Program-made: the position numbers and the translations under genes
Assembly (NCBI RefSeq): GCF_042100115.1
Contig: NC_091278.1
Coordinates: 1,860,001-1,924,000, forward strand
Direction: 5' to 3'
Source: Alternaria dauci
Lineage: Eukaryota; Ascomycota; Dothideomycetes; Pleosporales; Pleosporaceae
Length of the DNA stretch: 64,000 nt
Notes under the pieces: model-generated
The model's input: only the letters and a program-made list of their open reading frames with translations
What the model was told of the DNA's origin: nothing
Databases searched by the model: none
Shown: positions 54,627 to 64,000 of the stretch, one piece after another
Layout of the letters: every line of letters starts with the position of its first letter
Numbering within the stretch: the first letter of the stretch is position 1

Positions 54627-57600
54627 TCATCCATACCCTGCCCCATCGTAGCCACCACTGGCCCATCTCCTCCCTTGCGCCTCACCCTGACCGTGCGCAT
54701 TGTTGAATGTGCTTGTACTCGAGTTTGGCGTATCCCAGGGTGCCGACTGGCTACCAGAGTTGGTGTGCTGGCTGCTCTGGAACGAGGCCGGAGATGAAGC
54801 TGCGCTTTGATAAGGATATGGCACATATGACTGTTGCACCGGATGTGAAGGTGGTGGCGAAGTGTGGGGTGAATAATGTTGTTGCGGTGGCTGCGGTGGT
54901 CCTTGGTACATCCATTGCTGTGGCTGGACAAACTGCTGTGACTGTCGTTGTGACAGTGGTGGTGGGTAGGATTGGTTCACAACTCCAGTATAGCTGCCTT
55001 GCACAGCCATTGGACGGGACCCGTACTGAGGTGGTGGGGACCCAGTCTGACGATTAGTCGTAGCATAGTCGTGCTCTGAAATTGATCGATCCAGAGTTGG
55101 CATGTAACTTGGTTGCCGCTGTTCATGGTACCGGCTAAGCGCTTCCAAGTTGGCAACTGACTTGCGATTAACAGCCTTACTCTGTCTTTTGAGTGCGTGG
55201 TCCGCGCTCCCCTTCCTCAAAGGTGTGCTGTTGGGTTGAGGCACGCCAGGTATCGATCCGGCTGAGTTGTGCCTTTCGGACGCCATGGACGAAGCCGAGT
55301 ATTGTCGTTGTCGATGCTCCACGGGCGATCGCATTCGCTCGGGCGATGATGATGGGGACTGAACTTTGCCTTGAGCAAACAACGGGGCAGGATATCCAGC
55401 ATAAGATGGATTTGGGGGCGGTGGGCTTGTATTGGTAGTGTGAGTCGTAGTCTCTACATTACCTGGCCCGAGGTGGAAAGGCAGACTCCAAGGCTCTTGA
55501 GCGTGCTGGCCGTAGGCCGACCCAGACTTCGTCGAATTACCGTGTATGCTCGAAGAAGTTTGGTCCGCTGTCGAGGGCACTGGCGGTACCACCGGACGGC
55601 GGTGTATACCAATACTAAGACTCGTTGGAACCTCTTGACGCTTCACCGTTCTGAAGCGCTTCACTGTCGGGTTACGTTTGCAGCGATCTTGTGCCTCTTT
55701 CAGCAGCTTCCGTATCTTCGCCTCTTCAGACAACTCTTCTTCCAGTTCCAGGTCAGTGACGCTGCCGTCGTCGGTGTTTCCCGACACGGAGACATTGTCA
55801 CCCTCCCATTCGTCATCCTGGGTATCTTCTTCTTCCTCCTCATCGTCACGGTCGTCATCGTCATCGTCATCATCTTCTAGATCCGAGTTATGGCCCTCCT
55901 CTTCTGGAGCATCAAGAGCTTCAGTCGCCAACCCTAGAATCGGATGTCGGGTGTATACGTTAGCACCGGCCTTTAACAGAATGTCAACGCAAGCCGATTG
56001 ACGGTAGGCGCAGGCTTCAACGAGAGCCTCATCAAGTAGGTGGTCTGGAGGCTTCATCGCAAGGAACTTCTCTAGGATAGCTTTGTTCCCTCTGATGGAA
56101 GCTGCGGTGATGGCACTTCGATACATTCCACCTTGGACCCGGAAATCTGCTCCGGCATCTAGTAGCTTGACAACCACGTCCATGCGGTTAAAGTAAGAGG
56201 CAGCTACGAGAGCAGTGTGATATTTGCCCGCGTGATGATTGACAAGTTCGATGGCTCGATCGATGAGTTCGTCAATGATGGTCATATCGGCCTTCATTGC
56301 CGCTGTTTGGAGAGCATCTCCATATTTGCCTCCTTTTGCATGCACATCGGCCCCATGTTCTATGAGCAACCGCATGACATCCAAGTCATTCCCATGAACT
56401 GCAGCAGCTATAGTCGACCCAAATAGACCTCCTAGCGCTGACGCATTAGCACCGTTGTCGAGTAGGCGCTGAACGACTTTTATATCACCAGATTGCGCAG
56501 CGGCTATGATAGGAAATCCGTGCAAGCCACCGCTGGCGTTTACATCAGCGTGATGCTTGATGAGCAGCTTGACGATCCTTCCGAATCCACCAGCAGCGGC
56601 TGCAGATAACGCGCCACCGTACTTTCCGTTGGCTGGGCGTATGTTGACAGCTGCACCATGCTGTAACAACTCTTGGACAATTTCGAAAGACCCAACGGCG
56701 CAAGCAGCCTGTAGAGCTGTACCATACTCCCCGGATATGGGCTCGGTAATGGTGATATCAGCACCGGCCTTCAATAGAACGCGGACACTCTCCATGTCTT
56801 CCGCCCAAGCAGCGGCTTGTAACGGTGTTCCATACGGACCTCCAACAGCATTGACGTTCGCTCCAGCTTCAAGTAGAACCTCACAACAGTCTTCGTCGCC
56901 TTCAGCGCTGGGAACAGGTTAGCGTCTCTTAGGTAGCAGGAGTAGTTGGACGTACGCTGCAGCATGAAGGGCCGTGCCATACTTCTCACTTGAGATGTGT
57001 ACATCGGCTTCATGGTCGATAAGGAATCTCAACCCGTCCATATCGCATGCATCGGCGCAATTGATCAAGGCTGTCGTGCCTCTGGCGCAAGCTGCATTGA
57101 TATCTGCAACGTTCTTCAAGACCAGCCCCAGATCTTCAGTAAGCAAAGTGGACGCCGCCAGTGAAATGACTGGCCAATTATCATCTCCTCCGCGTACGTT
57201 GACGTGAGCGCCATGTTCAAGCAGAATCCTAGTCGCATTGCTATCACCTTGTTCGACCGCAGCAATGATGGCATACGAGAAGTGCCCGCCAAATGCGTTG
57301 ACGTCGGCTCCCTCTTTGATCAGAAGACGAATCGTCTCTTCATTGCCAGTGTGAACAGCAGCCTGCAATTCGTTGCCATAATAACCGATAGGCTCAGTGT
57401 TGAGCCGAGCCCCGTTATCAAGTAGCAACTGAACGTTTTCAACATCGCCGTACCATGCAGCGGCCTGGAGGCATGTGCCATAATCTCCACCGCGTTTGTT
57501 CACATCTGCGCCCTTGGCAAGGAGAGCTTTCATGATTTCAGTTGTACCATCATACGCACTAGCGGCTAATGCAAACCCGTAAGTCGGACCCTCCGTGTCC

Positions 57601-60600
57601 GGATCAGCGCCAAAGTCCAGGAGTAACTTTACGGTATCAGAGTGTTCGTTGTCAGTAGCCTGGTACAGCGCTTCATCTAGTTGCGCTTGATCAATACCCT
57701 TTGGGTAGAGTAGCTTGAGCACTTCAGTGCGACCATAGAACGCTGCCAAAGAGAAAGCTCTCTGGTACCGAATGGTACATGCCGAAAGTTCGGATTCCTT
57801 GTCCAGGATGGCCTTGACGATGGGAGCGTAGCCTCGTTGCGCAGCGGCTTGCAGTGCCTGCTCAAGCACAAGAATCCGTTCTTCTTTTTCGAGCAGAACC
57901 TGGAAAACCTCCAGGTGATTGTATGTAGCAGCAGCACTCAAGAAGCTTCCATATGTCTTCATTGTGCGGTTGGGATTCCATGAATGCGACAGTAGGTGCC
58001 GGACTACATCGGCATGTCCACGACGAGCGGCGGCACCAAGCGCAGATCCATAGAAATAATCCTCATTAGGATCAATCTCAGCGCCCCGTTCGATGAGGAT
58101 GCGAACAGCTTCGGTATTGCCAGAGAACGCAGCAATATTTAGCGCTCGTCGACTAGGCCCACCAATAACGTTGACATCTGCGTTACGATCCAACAAGAGC
58201 TTTACGATGCGGTTTTCAAGATTGCCAGCTGCCGCGTAGAGCGCCGTTCCTTGATCAGGAGTTGCTGCATTGATGTCGGCGTCGCGGTCGAGTAATGTGC
58301 TGACAATATCGTAATGGCCATTAGACGATGCAGCATGGAGCGCAGTCGGGTTAGCACTGCTGCTCGAGAAATCAACGTCGGCGCCTGCTCCAAGCAACGC
58401 ATTGACGATCTCGTCGCAGCCACTTTCGCATGCGTAGTATAGGGGCTGGAATCCTAACGAGTCTTGTGCATGAACGTCAGCTGTTCCCTGGTGATTCAGA
58501 ATATGGTCGACCAGGGCAGGAAACTCGAGGATTACGGCGACGTGAAGTGATGACATGTCTTTCTGATCCGTCATGTTGTGAACATCTTCTATGGTCTTCC
58601 ACCATCTTTGGCGAGCATCCGAGCCTTGCCGCCAAAACGAGTGGTCAAAGTCGATCTCCTCGAGGACGTCTGGCGGAGCTCTCTTCGCATGCTCCATCCA
58701 ATACCGGACAGGATATCATAGATCCACGTCTAGCAGGCTTTCATCTTCATGCTCTTCTACATCAGAAGACGCATCATCGTTTTGGGTGGCCTCTTCGTCT
58801 TCGCTCTGTTCGCTATGTTGGCTCGCGCCATCCTGTACTGATCTGCTATCGGCATCGGCTGTGTCTGGTACTTCCTCCTCTTCGATGTCGGGCTCTTCTG
58901 TTGCTTCTTCTTGGTCGTCGTCGTGCTCTGGAGTGTCTTGTTGTTCGATGGCTTCATATATATACTCCAACGATCGTAAGGCGATGATACCATGCTGCAT
59001 GTCATCGAGGTCCAGGGACAGGTCGTTCTTGGCATACTTTCGGAGATGCTCTTGTGCAGAGATGTCGATCCACTCTACGGTGCTGCTGTCTAGATCCCAG
59101 TCGTTGCCTCTCAACGTAAAGAAAGCACCACAGCGTACTATGTAAGCTTTGAGTGCTTCTAGATCGTCCCGGTCTTCCGAAGGCAGTCCAGCCATGACAG
59201 CTAGCTCACGCATTGTCGGCGCCACGTATGCCAAAATCCTGCAACGCAAAATCTCTTTCGTGTATTCGTAACCCTCGGCGTGCGGGTTTAGAACGCGTTT
59301 CCGTACGTGCTCGAACATATCTGTTAAACCATATGGGAAGGACTCTAGCAGTTTCCGAACCTCTGCGTGTTGGGTACGTCCAGAACTCCAAGCATTCTTG
59401 ACTTCCTGTATCACCAGGCTGACGTAGATCCAGTTGTCTTCCGCGCGCGAGTAGATGTGGCGCTTCACAAAGTATGCCAAAGACGACGGAAGCTCAAGTT
59501 CATCGACACTGACGGATATGTTTGCTTTGAGATCATCGCTGACATGCGCTGAATTCTCCGCATCGCTCAAGTTGATCTCTAGCGATCTTGGCCTCAAGCA
59601 CTTTTCGATGTTTGGTCGGCCGCTTCGGTTCAGCAGTAGCCATTTGATGGGTTGGGTATCTTCTGCATCGGTCGTCGCAGGCTTAGTGTCCAAAGTCTCT
59701 GTGATGTACTGTAGGAACTGCACCAAAGATTCCTCTGCAAGCTGTTCCACTCCATATACGACAATAAAGACGTTGGCGCGAGACAAATCCTGCGCCATCT
59801 TGTGTAGTGCCACCCACAATGCCGGTACCTTGAGTATCTCCTCTGTATCGAAGCTCTGCTTCCCAGCATCTTTGCTACTACGAGAATCCGAGAGTAGATG
59901 CCGCGCAAGATCCTGGTCCAGATCGATCATCTGGCGCACAGCCATCTGAAGCAAGCCTTTTAGCGAACGTCTCATTGTGTCGCCTTGGTCGCAGAAGAAT
60001 GATATGATCATGGAATTGTCGCCGCATGATTGGCCGAGATACTCAAGAGCAGAGGCAGCAATTGCGCCTTGACCGGTACCAGCTTTTCCGTGAATCCAGA
60101 GAACAGGATGTGTAGACGACGAGTTCTTCCAAGCCTGGAAGCTGTCGATTTCGAGTACTGAAGACAGTTTCGTGCCCTTCGCCCCTCTATAGTTACCCTT
60201 AACCGCTGCTTCTACGTCAGCAAAGCCTTTGCTTAGAACGTCCATCATGCTATGGTATGTGCGATCATCGACCTGAGCCTGTCGAAGCATGTTTTGACGC
60301 GTTTTGATGATGCTGTCCGCCTTGTTGGCTGTTTCACGGATCTCATCAGAGACGGAGGTGAAGTTTCCGTCCTTTGGCCCCGTAAATTTATTGAGTTGGA
60401 AATGGTCCGACATGAGAGACATGTGGTCAAATGACTCGATGGTTGCGGAAGACTGGTCAACGATGCGCTCTTTACTCTTCAGCCATGAGATTCCCTTGAC
60501 AAGGTAGTTGACCAGATCGCTATCGTTTTCCTCCCAGAAGCAAAATAGCCGAAACTGGGCTTCTCTTGCCATATAAGAGAACTCCGACAGAAGACTGCGC

Positions 60601-61341
60601 AGAATTTCAGAGTCCTTTTCCAGAACCTTGAGTAGGCTTGATGGCGTGCCCCAACCGGCAACCTCGGCCATGGATGCTAGAACCATCGCCTTGGACTGGC
60701 TTGATGTGCCATGAAAAGGTGTACCGAGAAAAAAACATCCTGCAATCCAGGGATACACGTTGGGAAAATCTTTCTGGCGTGATCTTGACATTAGTAACGC
60801 CTTTTCGAGGATAATGCCACCCAGACAATGTGAGACGAAGATGATTGGCGTCTTAGTCTCATCCTTTGAATTGTTAGTAGGTAGTCGCGGCAAAGACATG
60901 CTCACATACTCTAGATCGGTCGAGTCCGTGTAGCAGTTTAGTGGCCACATTGTCGATTCGTTCGTCGACAGATCCCTTTCCGAACCACTGTGACTGATAT
61001 TGGAATACGCTGATCTTGGCATTTGGTATCTTCTTGGGTAGCATGTTCGCATCGCGTAACCAATGCACCTTGCCCTTCTTCCATGTGTATTCGGGATCTG
61101 CTCCTAGGCCCGGAATGGCAATGATCCTCGCATTTGTTAGTTTAGATCTTCCGTCCTTGGTTCGTGACCACTTACTCGACTTTGATCGAGAACTTTGATG
61201 TAGCCTGCTCATCGCTGGGGTAGAGCACGTTCAGTCCGGGGTTGAAGGACTGCACTGGTTAATGAGTAGAAAATCTCGGGTGAACATGGCACTGACCTGC
61301 GCGTCGAATTTCGAATGCTGGACCTTCGTGGCCGAAGCCAT
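54627..61341 (-). CDS. NLR-like protein (alpha/beta-hydrolase, NACHT, ankyrin repeats) interrupted by one in-frame TGA
   Basis: Model: complement(join(54627..56907, 56956..60863, 60910..61126, 61176..61249, 61297..61341)), 2,175 codons with TGA at 58716-58718 as codon 828. Four introns of 46-49 bp keep frame. N-terminus MASATKVQHSKFDAQSFNPG, then a PGAP1/DUF676-like hydrolase (IIAIPGLGADPEYTW; IIFVSHCLGGIILEKALL, Cys in place of the nucleophile Ser), then a NACHT-type P-loop region (VLWIHGKAGTGQGAIAASAL). There the Walker A lysine is Gln. An acidic linker ends at the TGA. After it, in the same frame, comes YPVRYWMEHAKRAPPDVLEE, which in homologues follows the linker directly, then more than 20 ankyrin repeats (to about residue 1735) and an acidic, Pro/Gln-rich tail. 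Fungal NLRs act in nonself recognition; ankyrins sense ligand. The TGA means a truncated 827-residue protein, readthrough, or a separate ankyrin protein from the ATG at 58697. Confidence 0.82.
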
Positions 61342-61742
61342 CGCGAATCGTGGTGCTGCAGCAAAACTGCGCTGCAAACTGATAGTTGGTGGCTATCAGG
61401 TACGTGTTGAACCATCACAAAAGGAATGCTGTCGGGGTTGGGTTGTAAACTGTCGCGCTCCCGCGCATGACTTTGCCCCCTGCATCCAGGCTTCACCTGC
61501 GACTTTGGGGGCCCAATGTATTGGGGGCCAAATTGCCGAATACAGAAGCACGTAGCAGATGTGTCAGCGATGGCGCGAAGCCCCTTGGCCGCAATAGTAT
61601 TGGTGGCGGAATATTGAGCGCTTGGTGCTGTTGGCGATGGGGCGGGACCGGGACCGAGGCTCGCGAGTCCGCCCAGGCGACCAACTCAGGTCTTCATCTC
61701 GCCATCGCAGTCCATCTCCGTAAATTGAGTGTACTTTTCACG
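61342..61742. promoter_or_regulatory. divergent promoter between NLR-like gene and DUF6601 gene
   Basis: 401 bp between the two start codons, GC-rich. No TATA box evident on either side. Confidence 0.5.
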
Positions 61743-62810
61743 ATGATTGACTCCTTCGAGGTTAGTAGCAGCCTTATGAGCCTCCGTTGGCATACTAATG
61801 TTCCATAGCAGACGATCAAATACCCAGTGCCTTTCCGGACGGCGCCGTTGAGGACTGAAAGCTCGGATGGTGGGTTAAAGTCGAAGGTTCCATTGTTGCC
61901 AGCAACGTTTCGGAGGAACTACAGGATCGAGCGCATCGACAACAACATCGGTGCATTCCTGGATAGCGAGCTGAACGTCCGCCGTTTGAACGAGGTTCAC
62001 GAATGGCTCTGGCTGGTGGGTCTACCATCCGCGCCGCGACCTCTTCATTACCAAGTAGTGAAGAAACGGGAGATTGTCGTGACGGAGCAGTTAGACCTGC
62101 ATCTTGTTTGGTCATCGGCATCTTCATCACTGATCCTTCTCAAACCGCTGCCTCGCTTCCTCCTTTGCCCAGACTTCTGGACTGCAGAGATTTGCCCACG
62201 TCGGCACCTGTACGAGACTGCACTGGGATTCTTGCTGTCGTATGTCGCGCTCATCGAAAGAGAAGTTGACTATAATCTGGCCATCTACCACGGTCTCATT
62301 CCCAAGGAAATTACTTGGTCGGGGTGGCTGACGCTTGTGGACGAGGTCGTTCGCGCCTCTGCACAGGTGCATACAATCGATGCATCGACTGCATCGTCTA
62401 TGGATTCGCTAGAAGGTCGTCCAGGCGTGAACCAACGCTTCAACTACGGGGAGTTGCGCCTCGGGCGGCTGAACTGGATATATCGCCTGACCATGGGCGA
62501 GTTTCGCGGGTACCTCAGCGGGTGCACGACGTACGGGGCCTTTATGCGTGACAACGTGAACAGTCTCATCACGCTGTTCGCATACACTACCATTGTGCTC
62601 TCCGCGATGCAGGTCGGGCTTGCGACAGAACCTCTCGCAAACGACTACTCCTTCGGCATGGCGTCGTACGTCTTCTCCATCTTCTCCATCTTGGCTCCAC
62701 TGGCATGTATTGTCGCGATACTGGGCGTTATAGCCATGATGTTTGTCATCAATCTGGTGCACACGCTGATGATTCGGAGGCAGAAGCGGCGTCAAGGTGT
62801 AAAAGTGTGA
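61743..62810 (+). CDS. DUF6601 membrane protein
   Basis: Unknown function; often mis-annotated as a subtilisin-like protease although no such motifs are present. Model: join(61743..61760, 61809..62810), 339 residues; the 18-nt first exon (MIDSFE) and 48-bp intron (GTTAGT...CATAG) precede QTIKYPVPFRTAPLR. The unspliced alternative starts at 61827. Family marks in order: RRLNEVHEWLWLVGLPSAPR, PLHYQVVKKREIVVTEQLDL, HLVWSS, LLCPDFWTAEI, ALGFLLSYVALIEREVDYNL, and FNYGELRLGRLNWIYRL. Two C-terminal membrane helices: SLITLFAYTTIVLSAMQVGL and a helix after SFGMASYVFSIFSILAPLAC. The end is basic (RRQKRRQGVKV), so both ends are likely cytosolic. Divergent from the NLR-like gene. Confidence 0.85.
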
Positions 62811-63901
62811 GGGGGCCGGTTCGGAGCTGGACGGGAAAGAAGGCTGGACGCGAAACGCGCTGCAAACAATGACGCGCGGCGGGCCGATAGCCTGGATTTC
62901 CCTACCAAACCTCACTACACTTTCAATACTACCAGCGGTGCCACCCAAAATACTCTGTGGCCGTTGGTTTACAGTCGCTCGCCAGCCAGCAATGACATCC
63001 AGATGAACACCAAGTCTGCGCACGACCGATGGAACAAGGACCGCAGACGACGCACGAGTAATGCGACGATGCTCCCAAAAGTACCTAGGCCTCACGGATA
63101 TCACCAACGCCTTGTTACGTCATCTTTGGGTATGATGATCTGGAGTATTCATCAGTGGGAGCTCGGAAACCACACGCCTACATCACCGATGATTAGATCC
63201 ACCCATTAGGTTTCTTGCTGAATCCGCACGATCGAGACTTGCAAAGTCCGGCAAACCACGTCTTGTCTTCTCTCATTTGCTCTCACAGCTGGCCATGGCG
63301 TCGCGAAGCATCGTTGCTTTGGAATAAATGGCATAGCGACGTGAGCCCTTCATGTTTCAAATCAGTGTGGTGTCTAATGGCCCCGAACATTGCATTGGAC
63401 GATACATCCAAAGCGGGCACCTACATGAAGAAGATCGTTTTTTCTGGGCTGTACCCCGAGTACTAAAACCTACCCCAGAGGCATACGGTGTTACTTTCTC
63501 AAGCACCTTCCAATGTAATTTAGTATGTATACCTTCAAGGTACAACCTAGTGAGAACAAGCGTCTTCGTCCTTCTGCTCGTGATTAATACAAGCTGGAAT
63601 CTATTTGAGTTGCTGAGTGAGACTTGCAGCAACTTCATTCATGAATCTCTAAAGGTTCAATCAACCCCGCTGTTCATCGCATCACCACCTTTATCCTCGT
63701 AGGCGCGAAGGAAGCAGTAACTCGGAGTCGAGAATCGGAGTAAGCCTCTACCGAAGCAAGCTTTTATGCCGGTGTTTAACCTGAATCGGCTGCTAGCGCG
63801 GACACTAGATCCTACGAACATCTATAGATTGACACAACTCTAGTCATCTTGATCTGTTTTCCAGGCTCCAAGTTTCCGACAGTACGTTCACCAGGCACGA
63901 C
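62811..63901. other. intergenic region at the right end
   Basis: 1.1 kb. Short frames on both strands without family character; nothing recognised. Confidence 0.5.
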
Positions 63902-64000
63902 ATGATGAGTGGAGAACCAATCGAGCTCACCAGCCTTGGAGCTGCGGAAGCGCCAAAAGCTACAGCGATACCTGATACCGCTGCACCTACTCCTCAATAC
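63902..64000 (+). CDS. start of a gene running off the right edge
   Basis: Two adjacent ATGs (63902, 63905) open a frame that stays open to the window end, MMSGEPIELTSLGAAEAPKA and 13 more residues. The acidic, Ala/Pro/Thr-rich start resembles cytosolic N-termini of fungal transporters, but 33 codons cannot decide. Could also be chance. Confidence 0.35.
   Translation, partial: MMSGEPIELTSLGAAEAPKATAIPDTAAPTPQY

Noticed and set aside
58697..58699. ATG after the NLR stop as proof of two separate genes
   Set aside because: Possible, but the seven codons between the TGA and this ATG already match the family, so they were once coding. I keep one locus with a stop.
61209..61496. Alternative minus-strand frame at the 5' end of the NLR-like gene
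   Set aside because: It reads through two introns in the wrong frame; the spliced model starting at 61341 gives the family N-terminus.
1..64000. CRISPR arrays, operons, Shine-Dalgarno sites, bacterial promoters
   Set aside because: Spliceosomal introns and gene structure show a eukaryotic nuclear genome; no array-like repeats were seen.

Overview
The window is nuclear DNA of a filamentous ascomycete (Pezizomycotina). Genes have short GT-AG introns of about 41-148 bp, compact intergenic spaces and no operons. The mix of families (DUF6590, DUF6601, lipase-NACHT-ankyrin proteins, Zn2Cys6 factor, PL4 and CE12 pectin enzymes) fits a plant-associated Dothideomycete, probably Pleosporales. That placement is inference. 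Exon coordinates were derived by hand from splice signals, reading frame and family motifs, without transcript data.

Left flank (1-18 kb), mostly housekeeping and nutrition: a truncated siderophore-iron transporter (-), the PI(3,5)P2 regulator Vac7 (+), a secreted PL4 rhamnogalacturonan lyase (-), the urea permease DUR3 (-), a small secreted cysteine-containing protein (+) and the nucleolar helicase DBP9 (+).

Centre (18.7-42.3 kb), the unusual part: four DUF6590 genes (A 18741-19737 -, B 27142-28614 +, C 33709-36615 +, D 41026-42254 +). A, B and D each stand head-to-head with a gene for a polyproline/coiled-coil protein (A' 20572-22671 +, B' 24775-26666 -, D' 38706-40472 -). The three coiled-coil proteins are diverged paralogues sharing a helical block and a C-terminal Trp-containing motif. 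In C the DUF6590 domain is fused behind a chymotrypsin-like serine-protease module, and its divergent neighbour is instead a one-helix membrane protein. Beyond that neighbour, at 31600-31664, lies a 65-bp decayed copy of the coiled-coil gene, so C probably also descends from such a pair. A repeated, bidirectional two-gene module that diversifies by duplication, fusion and decay is the best candidate here for an undescribed system. Its function is unknown; nonself recognition or stress signalling is speculation.

Right flank (44-64 kb): two adjacent paralogous unknown genes (-), a GH64 beta-1,3-glucanase-like gene without a signal peptide (-), a Zn2Cys6 transcription factor (-), a TMEM205-like membrane protein (-), a secreted CE12 rhamnogalacturonan acetylesterase (+), a very large NLR-like gene (alpha/beta-hydrolase, NACHT, more than 20 ankyrin repeats; -), a DUF6601 membrane protein divergent from it (+), and the first codons of a further gene at the right edge. 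The NLR-like gene carries one in-frame TGA between its NACHT and ankyrin halves and has lost the Walker A lysine, so it is either decaying, split, or read in an unusual way.
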